Source: Mycolicibacterium sp. P9-64 (GTDB lineage Bacteria > Actinomycetota > Actinomycetes > Mycobacteriales > Mycobacteriaceae). Taken from it: 64,000 bases of DNA. The stretch spans positions 148,470 to 212,469 of the forward strand of contig NZ_NPKO01000012.1 in NCBI RefSeq assembly GCF_008329605.1, given 5' to 3'. Of this stretch, positions 50,574 through 59,532 are shown one piece after another. The position numbers and the translations under genes were made by a program. A model generated the notes under the pieces. The model was not told where the DNA came from and searched no databases. It saw nothing but the letters and a program-made list of their open reading frames with translations. Each line of letters starts with the position of its first letter. Positions within the stretch are counted from its first letter, which is position 1.

Positions 50574-50850
50574 CGTTCTCCCGAAGAACTTAGAACCGAT
50601 ATTAATTAGCCTGTGTAACGAGCCGACCCGACTGTACGCTTCAAACCTGAAGGACCGGTTGGACCGCCGTCACCCTGATCGGATGCGGGTCCAGCCGGGG
50701 GTGACTGCTACTCTCGTAGACTGTTTGACGCGCGACATTGCTGGTTGCGGGCACGCCCGCCAACCGGTTGACCAACCGCGCATGACTTGACCAAAACGCT
50801 GGTAGGACCAGCCCCATTGGCACGCCGCTCCCGGCTGCGCAGGAGGAAGA

Positions 50851-52176
50851 GTGCTCTCGGCTTTCATTTCGTCGCTGCGGACGGCCGATCTCAGACGCAA
50901 GATCCTCTTCACGCTCGGGGTCGTGATCCTGTACCGCGCAGGCGCCACGCTGCCGTCTCCGGGCGTCAACTACCCCAACGTGCAGAAGTGCATCGAGCAG
51001 ATCCAGGGCGGTGACTCGGCGCAGATCTACTCGCTGATCAACCTGTTCTCGGGTGGTGCACTACTACAACTGTCGGTGTTCGCGGTCGGCGTCATGCCCT
51101 ACATCACCGCCAGCATCATCGTTCAGCTGCTGACGGTGGTGATCCCGCGGTTCGAACAGCTGCGCAAGGAAGGCCAGTCCGGCCAGGCCAAGATGACGCA
51201 GTACACCCGCTACCTGGCGATCGCGCTGGCGCTGCTGCAGGGCACCTCGATCGTGGCGCTCGCCGCCAACGGCGGGCTGCTGCAGGGCTGCTCGCTGGAG
51301 ATCATCCAGGACTCGGGCATCTTCACCCTCGTCGTCATCGTGCTGGTGCTCACCGCAGGCGCCGGCCTGGTGATGTGGATGGGCGAGCTGGTCACCGAGC
51401 GCGGCATCGGCAACGGCATGTCGCTGATGATCTTCGCCGGTATCGCGGCCCGCATCCCGTCCGAGGGCAAGACCATCCTCGACAGCCGCGGCGGCGTCGT
51501 CTTCGCCGCAGTCTGCCTCGCAGCCCTGATCATCATCGTCGGCGTCGTGTTCGTCGAGCAGGGCCAACGCCGCATCCCCGTGCAGTACGCCAAGCGCATG
51601 GTCGGGCGGCGAATGTACGGCGGAACGTCGACCTACCTGCCCTTGAAGGTGAACCAGGCAGGCGTCATCCCCGTCATCTTCGCGTCGTCGCTCATCTACA
51701 TCCCTCACCTGATCACTCAGCTGATCCAGAGCGGCAAGTCCAACCCCGGCACCGGCTGGTGGGAGAAGTTCGTCGCGGACTACCTGACCAACCCGGCCAG
51801 CCCCGCCTACATCGCGGTCTACTTCGGCTTGATCGTCTTCTTCACGTACTTCTACGTGTCGATCACGTTCAACCCCGACGAGCGCGCCGACGAGATGCGC
51901 AAGTTCGGTGGCTTCATCCCCGGCATCCGGCCAGGCAAGCCCACCGCCGACTACCTGAGGTACGTGCTGAGTCGCATCACGCTTCCTGGCTCGATCTACC
52001 TCGGCGTGATCGCCGTGCTGCCTAACCTGTTCCTCGAGATCGGTAACTCCGGCGCCGTACAGAACCTGCCGTTCGGTGGCACCGCGGTGCTGATCATGGT
52101 CGGCGTCGGCCTTGACACCGTGAAGCAGATCGAGAGCCAGCTGATGCAGCGCAACTACGAAGGGTTCCTCAAGTGA
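50851..52176 (+). CDS. secY: Protein translocase subunit SecY
   Basis: A 441-residue, 10-TM channel subunit. Recognisable segments are GGALLQLSVFAVGVMPYITASIIVQLL (TM2/plug region), GMSLMIFAGI and the C-terminal GLDTVKQIESQLMQRNY. A GTG start follows a strong AGGAGGA. Upstream is a 277-bp gap that should hold its promoter. It heads secY-adk-map. Confidence 0.98.
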   Translation: MLSAFISSLRTADLRRKILFTLGVVILYRAGATLPSPGVNYPNVQKCIEQIQGGDSAQIYSLINLFSGGALLQLSVFAVGVMPYITASIIVQLLTVVIPRFEQLRKEGQSGQAKMTQYTRYLAIALALLQGTSIVALAANGGLLQGCSLEIIQDSGIFTLVVIVLVLTAGAGLVMWMGELVTERGIGNGMSLMIFAGIAARIPSEGKTILDSRGGVVFAAVCLAALIIIVGVVFVEQGQRRIPVQYAKRMVGRRMYGGTSTYLPLKVNQAGVIPVIFASSLIYIPHLITQLIQSGKSNPGTGWWEKFVADYLTNPASPAYIAVYFGLIVFFTYFYVSITFNPDERADEMRKFGGFIPGIRPGKPTADYLRYVLSRITLPGSIYLGVIAVLPNLFLEIGNSGAVQNLPFGGTAVLIMVGVGLDTVKQIESQLMQRNYEGFLK

Positions 52177-52718
52177 GAATTGTTTTGCTGGGGCCGCCTG
52201 GCGCGGGCAAGGGTACGCAGGCGGAGAAGCTGGCCGAGAAGCTTGGCATCCCGCACATCTCCACCGGAGACCTGTTCCGCGACAACATCAGCAAGTCGAC
52301 CGAGCTTGGCCTCGAGGCCAAGAAGTACCTCGACTCCGGTGACCTGGTGCCCGCGACGTTGACCAACAGGCTCGTCGACGACCGCCTGAACCGCACCGAC
52401 GCCGCGGACGGCTTCATCCTCGACGGCTTCCCCCGCTCGGTGGAGCAGGCCGAGGCACTGAAGGGCATGCTCACCGCACGCAACACCACACTGGACGCCG
52501 TGCTGGAGTTCCGGGTGTCCGAGGAGGAGCTGCTGGACCGGCTCAAGAGCCGCGGCCGCGCAGACGACACCGAGGACGTCATCCTCAACCGCATGAAGGT
52601 CTACCGCGACGAGACCGCTCCGCTGCTGGACTACTACCGGGGCGAGCTGAAGACCGTCGACGCGATCGGCTCGTTGGACGAGGTGTTCGCTCGGGCACTG
52701 CAGGTTCTCGGTCGGTGA
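52173..52718 (+). CDS. adk: Adenylate kinase
   Basis: A 181-residue short-form adenylate kinase. It has the P-loop GPPGAGKGTQAEKLAE, ISTGDLFRDNI and DGFPRSVEQAE (NMP binding), and a short lid without the zinc-type cysteines. It interconverts AMP + ATP and 2 ADP. The GTG overlaps the secY stop. Confidence 0.98.
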   Translation: MRIVLLGPPGAGKGTQAEKLAEKLGIPHISTGDLFRDNISKSTELGLEAKKYLDSGDLVPATLTNRLVDDRLNRTDAADGFILDGFPRSVEQAEALKGMLTARNTTLDAVLEFRVSEEELLDRLKSRGRADDTEDVILNRMKVYRDETAPLLDYYRGELKTVDAIGSLDEVFARALQVLGR

Positions 52719-52747
52719 ACCGACGATCAGGCACAGGTCGGTAGTCG

Positions 52748-53545
52748 ATGATCGGCCTGCCTGGCCTTCGTGGCCGCAAGGTCGTCCCTCAACGAAGCGC
52801 TGACGAACTCGACGCGATGGCCGCCGCAGGTGGCCTGGTCGCGAAGGCGCTGCGCACCGTTGCGCAGGCAGCCGTACCTGGCGTCGCCACGCTCGAGCTC
52901 GACACGATCGCCGAATCCGTGATCCGCGATGGCGGGGGCATCCCGTCGTTCCTCGGCTACCACGGCTTCCCAGGAAGCATCTGCTCGTCGGTCAACGACC
53001 GCGTCGTGCACGGCATCCCCTCGGCCACTGAAGTCCTGGCCGCGGGCGATCTGGTGTCCATCGACTGCGGTGCGATCCTCGACGGTTGGCACGGCGACTC
53101 GGCGGTGACGTTCGGCGTCGGCGCGCTGATCCCCGTCGACGAGGCCCTTTCTGCGGCCACCAGGGAGTCGATGGAAGCCGGTATCGCCGCCATGGTGCCC
53201 GGCAACCGGCTGACCGACGTCTCACACGCCATCGAGCTTGGCACCCGCGCCGCCGAGAAGCGCTACGACCGCGCGTTCGGCATCGTCGCAGGTTACGGCG
53301 GGCACGGCATCGGCAGGCACATGCACATGGACCCGTTCCTGCCCAACGAGGGCGCACCGGGCCGTGGGCCCCACCTGGCCGCTGGTTCCGTGCTGGCCAT
53401 CGAGCCGATGCTGACGCTCGGCACCACCAAGACCAACGTTCTCGACGACGAATGGACCGTCGTCACCACCGACGGGTCCCGTGCGGCGCATTGGGAGCAC
53501 ACCGTCGCCGCGACCGACGACGGACCGCGGATCCTCACGCTCTGA
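52748..53545 (+). CDS. map: Methionine aminopeptidase
   Basis: A 265-residue type I MetAP. The ligand set of the dinuclear metal site is visible: CGAILDGWHGDS (two Asp), GHGIGRHMHMDP (His), AIEPMLT (Glu) and the final WEHTVA (Glu). It removes initiator Met from nascent proteins. It has no long N-terminal linker, so it resembles MapA rather than MapB of M. tuberculosis. It starts 29 nt after adk. Confidence 0.95.
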   Translation: MIGLPGLRGRKVVPQRSADELDAMAAAGGLVAKALRTVAQAAVPGVATLELDTIAESVIRDGGGIPSFLGYHGFPGSICSSVNDRVVHGIPSATEVLAAGDLVSIDCGAILDGWHGDSAVTFGVGALIPVDEALSAATRESMEAGIAAMVPGNRLTDVSHAIELGTRAAEKRYDRAFGIVAGYGGHGIGRHMHMDPFLPNEGAPGRGPHLAAGSVLAIEPMLTLGTTKTNVLDDEWTVVTTDGSRAAHWEHTVAATDDGPRILTL

Positions 53546-53698
53546 GGGCTCTTCGCGCCGCGCTGAGAGAGCGCTCCCGGCGCAGAAGTGCGCGCAGTCG
53601 TCGCCGCTCCCGCCATCCCAACGCGGGCCTTTGCATCCACGGCAGTTGCCGCTGCGTCACTGGTCGCGGACCGACTTTGCCGTCTACCGTGGATTGAC

Positions 53699-53726
53699 TG
53701 AACCTCGTGGCCGTCCACAGCGTGTT
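53699..53726 (+). promoter_or_regulatory. SigL-type promoter of sigL-rslA
   Basis: TGAACC (53699-53704), a 16-bp spacer and CGTGTT (53721-53726) match the published M. tuberculosis SigL consensus TGAACC-N16-18-CGTgtc. The element ends 18 bp before the sigL ATG. It implies autoregulation, as described in M. tuberculosis. Confidence 0.75.
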
Positions 53727-53744
53727 AACTGTCGGAGGTTGGCA

Positions 53745-54260
53745 ATGAATGATCCGGAGGCCGCGATGATGCGGGTGCTCTATGACGAGCACGCCGGCGC
53801 GCTCTGGCGTTACGTGCTGCGGTTGACGGGCGATGCGGCGCGCGCCGAGGACGTCGTGCAGGAGACCCTGCTGCGGGCTTGGCGCCACCCGGAGGTCACC
53901 TACGATGCGGATCGCTCTGCGCGGGCGTGGCTGTTCACCGTCGCGCGCAACCTGATCATCGACGAACGCCGCAGTGCGCGGTTTCGGAACGAGACTCAGA
54001 CCGGCGACGTGGAAGCGGCGGCGGACAGAGCTGGACCCGACGAAGTCGACACGGCATTGGATCGACTTCTTCTGGGTACCGCAATGAGTCAACTGTCGGA
54101 TGATCACTGTGCAGTGATCCTCCGTGCGTATTACCAAGGATGGAGTGTGGCGCAGATCGCCGCCGACCTACAGATCGCCGAGGGCACGGTGAAGTCGCGA
54201 CTGCACTACGCGGTTCGCGCCCTCCGTCTCAACTTGCAGGAAATGGGGGTGACACGGTGA
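53745..54260 (+). CDS. sigL: ECF sigma factor SigL
   Basis: A 171-residue ECF sigma. Region 2 contains RLTGDAARAEDVVQETLLRAWRHP and region 4 contains LSDDHCAVILRAYYQGWSVAQIAADLQIAEGTVKSRLHYA. ATG at 53745 follows GGAGG; the frame is open upstream but homology starts here. The order secY-adk-map-sigL-rslA matches Rv0732-Rv0736. Known targets in M. tuberculosis are polyketide and exported-thioredoxin genes. Confidence 0.93.
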   Translation: MNDPEAAMMRVLYDEHAGALWRYVLRLTGDAARAEDVVQETLLRAWRHPEVTYDADRSARAWLFTVARNLIIDERRSARFRNETQTGDVEAAADRAGPDEVDTALDRLLLGTAMSQLSDDHCAVILRAYYQGWSVAQIAADLQIAEGTVKSRLHYAVRALRLNLQEMGVTR

Positions 54261-54994
54261 CACAGTCTGGTGAATTCCGAGGCTTGGAAGCGGTGGACGG
54301 CCACCGCTACGCGACGTGGGACGCGGCTTACGTTCTCGGTTCGCTTTCGAGCGCCGAGCGCCGCGAGTACGAAGCGCACCTCGAGACGTGCGAACGGTGC
54401 CGGGCGGCAGTCGCAGAGCTCAGCGGCATGCCCGCACTCCTGTCCCTGCTCGACCTGGATGACGTCCGCGGGCTGGAGACCGAGCAGCCCATTCCGCCGC
54501 TGCGCCCCGAGGTGTTGGAAGGCGTGCTGGACAAGGTGCGGTGGCGCAGGCGCCGGTCGCGGTGGCTGACGTCGGCCGCCGTCGGGTTGGCTGCCGCGCT
54601 GCTCGCCGTCGGATTGGTGGTCGCGGTGAAACCCGGCATCGTCGGCCTGCAGAGCGGCACGGAACAGTCGACGGCGCAGCAGTTGCCGATGGACAAGCTG
54701 GCGGATACCCCGTTCAGCGCGAGCATCAGTTTGAGTAGCTTCGCCTGGGGTACCCGCATCGACATGGCCTGCACGTACGGCCAATGGTCGAGCGGGGAAG
54801 TTCCTCCGCCGAGCAATCTTGGCATGGTGGTGGTGGGACGTGACGGAAGCCGCACCCAGATCGCGACGTGGCTCGGAATGTCGGGCGCCACCGCGCTACC
54901 CAGCGGAAACACGCCGGTACCGATGCCGGAAATCGCTGCCGTGCAATTGGTTTCGGTGGACAACGGGAAGGTCTTGCTCGAACGCCAGCTGTGA
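54257..54994 (+). CDS. rslA: Zinc-associated anti-sigma factor RslA
   Basis: A 245-residue protein. The N-terminal cytoplasmic domain holds the zinc-binding HxxxCxxC (HLETCERC, near residue 42). One transmembrane helix lies near 108-130 and an extracytoplasmic domain follows. In M. tuberculosis RslA the zinc site senses oxidation and releases SigL. The GTG overlaps the sigL stop (GTGA), giving stoichiometric translation. Confidence 0.93.
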   Translation: MTQSGEFRGLEAVDGHRYATWDAAYVLGSLSSAERREYEAHLETCERCRAAVAELSGMPALLSLLDLDDVRGLETEQPIPPLRPEVLEGVLDKVRWRRRRSRWLTSAAVGLAAALLAVGLVVAVKPGIVGLQSGTEQSTAQQLPMDKLADTPFSASISLSSFAWGTRIDMACTYGQWSSGEVPPPSNLGMVVVGRDGSRTQIATWLGMSGATALPSGNTPVPMPEIAAVQLVSVDNGKVLLERQL

Positions 54995-55065
54995 ATTCTC
55001 GCCTGAGGTGAACCCTGTCGGCGCGCACGTCGTGTCATATGCAGGGATCGGGAGGCAGGTGAGGA

Positions 55066-56772
55066 ATGTCCAGCAAGCACAGGGTGGTCGACCATCTGGT
55101 CGGAAGCCTCGCGGCTCGCGGAGTCAGCCACGTATTCGGCGTCGACGGCGCCAACATCGAGGACCTCTACGACGCCGCACATGACTGGCCAGGGATCACC
55201 GCGGTACTGGCCAAGCACGAGTTCTCGGCGGCCACCATGGCCGACGGATACAGCAGGGCCACCTCGGATCTCGGGGTGGTGGCGGCCACGTCCGGCGGCG
55301 GATCACTGAATCTGATTGCGGGGCTGGGGGAGTCGTTCACCAGCAGGATCCCCGTCTTGGCGCTCGTCGGCCAACCGCCCACGGCCCTCGACGGACTCGG
55401 CAGCTTTCAGGACACCAGCGGTGCGGGCGGCTCACTCGATGCCCATGCGCTGTTCTCCGCGGTCTCGGTGTACTGCAAGCGGGTGCTGACCCCGGCCGAC
55501 ATCTTGACCGCGCTGCCCGAGGCGATTGCCGCTGCCCGCACCGGAGGCCCTGCGGTGCTGCTGCTACCCAAGGACATTCAGCAAGGGCTGGTCGAGGTCG
55601 GCTACGGCGCGTCGGCCTCGCACGATGCGCGAGTGGGGGACCCAGACCCGATCCTCGCCGAGTTGCGCAGTGCGCTGGGCCCGGTCACGATCATCGCAGG
55701 CGACCAGGTCGCCCGTGACGATGCGCGCACCGAGCTCGAGGCGCTGCGCGCAGTGCTGCGTGCGCGGGTGGCCACGGTCCCGGACGCCAAGGACGTCAGC
55801 GGATCGCCAGGCCTCGGGGCGTCGTCGGCGTTGGGCGTCACCGGGGTGATGGGGCATCCGGGAATCAGCGAGGCCATCGCGGAGAGCGCGGTGTGCCTGC
55901 TGGTCGGCACCCGCCTGCCCGTGACCGCGCGCGCAGGCCTCGACGACGTCCTCGGGCGGGTGCGGGTGGTGTCGATCGGTGCCGAATCGCCATACCTGGC
56001 TGCCACGCACGTCCACTGCGACGATCTGCGGATCTCATTGCCGCAACTGACCAAAGCGCTTACGGGTCAAGGCAGGCCGCACGGACTTCGGGTGCTCGAC
56101 CCGGTGCCGTACGGCGAACTGCAGCCGCCCATCCACGATGGGCCCGGCATCCGCTACCGCGATGCGATGACCGTGCTCGACGACGTGCTTCCCGATGGCG
56201 TCGACGTCGTGGTCGACGCGGGCAACACCGGCGCAGCAGCCATCCACCATCTACCCGTCCGGCGATCCGGCCGCTTCGTGGTCGCCCTCGGTATGGGCGG
56301 CATGGGATACAGTTTCGGCGCGGCGATCGGAATGTGCTTTGCCCGGGCGAAGACTCAGCGCACCGTCGTGATCGCAGGCGACGGCTCGTTCTTCATGCAC
56401 GGCATGGAACTGCACACCGCCATCCAATACGGCCTGCCCATCACGCTGGTGCTGTTCAACAACAACGCCCACGCCATGTGCGTCACCCGCGAGCAGATCT
56501 TCTACGGCGACCGGTACAGCTACAACCGTTTCACGCCGAGCCGCCTCGGCGCGGGCCTTGCCGCGATGTTCCCTGGACTGCCGTCGGTCGACGTCACGGA
56601 CGTCACCGAACTGCCCGGCGCCCTGCGCGCTGCCCTCGTGCACGACGGGCCTTCGGTGGTCGGCATCGAGTGCTCGGCAGACGAGATACCGCCGTTTGCC
56701 CCCTTCATCACTGCCCCGCAACGGCATTCAACCGAAAAGGAGGTGACGCACAATGTCGCTGCCCGCGCTTGA
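55066..56772 (+). CDS. Thiamine-diphosphate-dependent decarboxylase/carboligase-like enzyme
   Basis: A 568-residue protein of the acetolactate synthase / benzoylformate decarboxylase superfamily. The N-terminal Pyr domain has the catalytic Glu in KHEFSAATMADGYSRA (near residue 50). A central FAD-site-like domain follows. The C-terminal PP domain has the ThDP-binding motif GDGSFFMHGMELHTAI ending with NN. It should decarboxylate a 2-oxo acid and may ligate the resulting acyl anion. It is the first gene of a four-gene cluster and its 3' end overlaps the next gene by 20 bp. Substrate unknown. Confidence 0.85.
   Translation: MSSKHRVVDHLVGSLAARGVSHVFGVDGANIEDLYDAAHDWPGITAVLAKHEFSAATMADGYSRATSDLGVVAATSGGGSLNLIAGLGESFTSRIPVLALVGQPPTALDGLGSFQDTSGAGGSLDAHALFSAVSVYCKRVLTPADILTALPEAIAAARTGGPAVLLLPKDIQQGLVEVGYGASASHDARVGDPDPILAELRSALGPVTIIAGDQVARDDARTELEALRAVLRARVATVPDAKDVSGSPGLGASSALGVTGVMGHPGISEAIAESAVCLLVGTRLPVTARAGLDDVLGRVRVVSIGAESPYLAATHVHCDDLRISLPQLTKALTGQGRPHGLRVLDPVPYGELQPPIHDGPGIRYRDAMTVLDDVLPDGVDVVVDAGNTGAAAIHHLPVRRSGRFVVALGMGGMGYSFGAAIGMCFARAKTQRTVVIAGDGSFFMHGMELHTAIQYGLPITLVLFNNNAHAMCVTREQIFYGDRYSYNRFTPSRLGAGLAAMFPGLPSVDVTDVTELPGALRAALVHDGPSVVGIECSADEIPPFAPFITAPQRHSTEKEVTHNVAARA
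56737..56746 (+). promoter_or_regulatory. Perfect Shine-Dalgarno (AAGGAGGTGA) for the SRPBCC gene
   Basis: A 10-nt exact complement to the 16S rRNA tail lies 6 nt before the ATG at 56753, inside the 3' end of the ThDP enzyme gene. It fixes the start and suggests unusually strong translation of the second protein. Confidence 0.75.
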
Positions 56773-57418
56773 CGACATCGTCGACCACACCGGAAAATCC
56801 GACCCGATCGATGGGGTCATCCGTATCGAGAATGCACCTCGGGAGAAGGCCACGCCGATCATCATGGAGATGATGCGGTCGGTGTACCCACACGACCAGG
56901 TATTCGGTCAGTACTGCACGGTCAACGACTACGTCGACTGTCCGCCCGACGAACTGTTCGAGTATCTCTCCGATACCCGCAGCCTCGAGGAGTGGACCTA
57001 CAGCCTGCGAGGCTTTACACCCAGCAAGGAGCCTGGACTGTGGCTGGCGTACGACCGGTTGGGTTCGGAGACCGAGATCTACACCCGCACGGTCGTCAAC
57101 TCCGAAGCCAGGACGGTTGACTATCACTGCGCCTGGGACCAGGGCACCCACCTCTGGATGATCTACCTGATGCGCGTCGTCGACGCGCAGCTGGTGTTGA
57201 ACAAGCCTGGCTCGGTGGTGCTGTGGACCAACTGCCGCCACCCGTTCTACGACGAGAATCCCTACCCCGAGGCGGCACCGCCGCAGCGGCCGGTATGGGT
57301 CGGCGACTTCTGGGACATGTTCGGTGCTGGGCACGAGTTGGAACTGAAGAACCTCAAGGCAATTGCCGAGTATCGGCACCACAACGGTCTGCCGGTGACA
57401 CCGGCCTGGATGAGATGA
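56753..57418 (+). CDS. SRPBCC-like (polyketide cyclase/START fold) protein
   Basis: A 221-residue protein. The segment VNDYVDCPPDELFEYLSDTRSLEEWTYSLRGF (about 57-88) matches the start of SRPBCC ligand-binding domains, with a long C-terminal helix region after GDFWDMFGAGHELELK. Such domains bind hydrophobic intermediates and can act as aromatase/cyclases. It sits between a ThDP enzyme and a KAS III-like gene, so it may hold or cyclise a pathway intermediate. The fold call is by resemblance only. Confidence 0.65.
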   Translation: MSLPALDDIVDHTGKSDPIDGVIRIENAPREKATPIIMEMMRSVYPHDQVFGQYCTVNDYVDCPPDELFEYLSDTRSLEEWTYSLRGFTPSKEPGLWLAYDRLGSETEIYTRTVVNSEARTVDYHCAWDQGTHLWMIYLMRVVDAQLVLNKPGSVVLWTNCRHPFYDENPYPEAAPPQRPVWVGDFWDMFGAGHELELKNLKAIAEYRHHNGLPVTPAWMR

Positions 57419-57425
57419 GAATGCC

Positions 57426-58451
57426 ATGAACGCCCAGACGTCCGTCAGTCTTCTCGACGTCTCGACCTACCTCCCCGGCGAGCCGATCAGTGCCGACTAC
57501 TACGCCCAGTTCGCGGATTCCGACGAACTGCGCGACAACCTGATGTTCCGCGCGCCGCGATTCCGGCACCACGTTGCGCCCGACGAGACCGCCATCGACA
57601 TGGTGGAACGGGCCGCGGCAGGTCTGATCGAGCGGCACGGGCAAGATGCCGTCGCGGGCGCCGACGTGCTGATCACCCACACTCAGATGCCGGACATGCC
57701 GTTCTACGGCGGTGGCGGCGGGATGGCGCATCGCCTTGGCATGAAACCGAATTGGGTGATCGATCTGCACAATGGCGGGTGTGCGGCGTTCGTGCTGGCG
57801 ATGAAGCTCGCGCGCAACCTGTTGGCAACGGGTGAGGGCCGCAGCGCGGTGATCGCCGTCGCGCAGAACGCTGCCGGGCAGATCTTCGATCAGGACTCGG
57901 TGCGGCGCAAGGCGCAGGCCGCGGTGCCTGGCGACGGTGCGGCGGTCGGTCTGTTGGCCGTGTCCGAGGAATCGCCCATCCTCGACGTCGAGTGCCGGAC
58001 CTACGGCGAGTACGCGGGGGACATGACCATCGCCGTCGACCCGCCTCGCAAGTGGTGGCAGGCAGGGACGGGGGAGGGCTACATCGGCTTCACCGAGGCC
58101 AAGATCACCAAGGTGCTGGCCAGGGGCAACCGGCAGGTACCCGAGGTGTCGTACGCGGTGTGCGACCGAATCGGGATGCAGCCCAAGGATCTCGACCTGC
58201 TCGTCACGAATCAGCCCAACCGCGCCTTCCTGCGCAACTGGCGCGAGGCCCTCGAGCTTCCCGCAGAGAAGCACACCGATACCTTCGACGACTGCGGGAA
58301 CCTGTTCGCCGCGGGCATCCCGGTGAACTTGGACCGTGCGATCTCCGAGGGTCGGCTGAAGAAGGGCGACGTCGTGATGATGGCGGCGTTCGCGCACGCC
58401 GGCGACTTCGCAGGTGCCGCAGCCGTCAAGTGGGGAGGGCGGACCTCGTGA
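57426..58451 (+). CDS. KAS III-like thiolase-fold enzyme with altered triad
   Basis: A 341-residue FabH-type protein. Cys119 (DLHNGGCAAFVLAM) is in the nucleophile position, PGDGAAVGLL is the conserved Gly motif, and Asn292 (DDCGNLFAAGIP) matches the FabH Asn. The FabH HQANxR motif is TNQPNR here, so the catalytic His is replaced by Asn262; the 30-residue spacing to Asn292 equals that in FabH (244/274). The change argues against ordinary decarboxylative condensation. It follows the SRPBCC gene by 7 nt and overlaps the aminotransferase gene (GTGA). Confidence 0.85.
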   Translation: MNAQTSVSLLDVSTYLPGEPISADYYAQFADSDELRDNLMFRAPRFRHHVAPDETAIDMVERAAAGLIERHGQDAVAGADVLITHTQMPDMPFYGGGGGMAHRLGMKPNWVIDLHNGGCAAFVLAMKLARNLLATGEGRSAVIAVAQNAAGQIFDQDSVRRKAQAAVPGDGAAVGLLAVSEESPILDVECRTYGEYAGDMTIAVDPPRKWWQAGTGEGYIGFTEAKITKVLARGNRQVPEVSYAVCDRIGMQPKDLDLLVTNQPNRAFLRNWREALELPAEKHTDTFDDCGNLFAAGIPVNLDRAISEGRLKKGDVVMMAAFAHAGDFAGAAAVKWGGRTS

Positions 58452-59473
58452 GCGCGCACTACGCGCTGGCCGAGACGGTCGACGGGCTACCCGATGCGAT
58501 CAACCCATTTGCGTTGTCGCTCAACGAGAACCCCTTCCCGCCGTTGCCGTCGGTGCGTTCGGCGCTCGTCGCATCGATCGACTCAGCCAACCGCTACCCG
58601 GAGTTCCTGCCGGAGCGGATGCGGTTGCTGATCGCGGCCCGGGTCGGGGTTGGCGACGATCAGGTGGTGATCGGCGCGGGCGCCACGGGCGTGGTGATGC
58701 AGGTACTGCACGCGGTGACCAGTCCCGGCGACACGATGGTAATGGCGTCCCCGACGTTCGACGGCTACCCGATCTTCGCGCAGATGGCGCGGCTGAAGTC
58801 GGTGACGGTAGCGCTCGACCGGCACGGCCACCACGACCTCGATGCCATGGCCGTAGCGGCATCCCGGGCGCGTGTGGTAGTGCTGTGCCGTCCGCACAAT
58901 CCGACCGGCACCATCGAATCTGCGGCCGACGTCGAGCGGTTCCTGCGCCGTGTGCCTTCGGACACGGTGGTGCTCCTCGACGAGGCCTATGTGGAGTTCC
59001 TGTCGCCCGAGCAGAGTATCGACGGGCCTGCCCTGGTCGCGAGATACCCCAATGTCGTGGTGCTGCGTACCTTCTCGAAGGCCTACGGGCTGGCCGCACT
59101 GCGCATCGGGTACGGCTTCTGCGCACCGGATCTGGCGCGACGGTTGTGGACCATGCAACTGCCGTTCGGCATGGGCACTGCGGGCCTGGTTGCCGTAGCC
59201 GCCTCCTACGACGCGGAAGCCGAACTGCAGCAACGTATCCGGGTGATAGCGGCAGAGGGACGCTATTTGCGCGCCCGGCTCGCTGCGGCAGGGGTGTACA
59301 GCACCGACAGCCACGCCAACTTCGTCTATCTACCCGCCTGTGCACGACCGTTGCTGGACGTGTTCGCGGGTCGCGGGCTGCGGGTGCGTGGCTACGCCGA
59401 CGGTGGCGTGCGCATCAGCGTCGGCAACCGCCAGTCGTCGCGAGCGGTTCTGTCCGCACTTGCTTCGGCCTGA
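58448..59473 (+). CDS. PLP-dependent aminotransferase (HisC-like)
   Basis: A 341-residue fold-type I aminotransferase resembling histidinol-phosphate aminotransferase. It has LSLNENPFPP at the start, the CRPHNPTGT and LLDEAYVEF motifs, and the PLP Lys in TFSKAYGLAALRIGY. No other his genes are nearby, so it is more likely a pathway-specific transaminase acting on a ketone or keto acid from the upstream enzymes. The GTG start overlaps the KAS III-like stop. Last gene of the cluster. Confidence 0.87.
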   Translation: MSAHYALAETVDGLPDAINPFALSLNENPFPPLPSVRSALVASIDSANRYPEFLPERMRLLIAARVGVGDDQVVIGAGATGVVMQVLHAVTSPGDTMVMASPTFDGYPIFAQMARLKSVTVALDRHGHHDLDAMAVAASRARVVVLCRPHNPTGTIESAADVERFLRRVPSDTVVLLDEAYVEFLSPEQSIDGPALVARYPNVVVLRTFSKAYGLAALRIGYGFCAPDLARRLWTMQLPFGMGTAGLVAVAASYDAEAELQQRIRVIAAEGRYLRARLAAAGVYSTDSHANFVYLPACARPLLDVFAGRGLRVRGYADGGVRISVGNRQSSRAVLSALASA

Positions 59474-59532
59474 TTCTCAGACTCAACTGCCCCAGATCCC
59501 GCGACCGCTACGTGGGTGCGGTAAGAAGGGGC

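Noticed and set aside
50574..50850. Specific secY promoter hexamers
   Set aside because: TAGACT at 50717-50722 looks like a -10, but no acceptable -35 lies at 16-18 bp, so no promoter was called.
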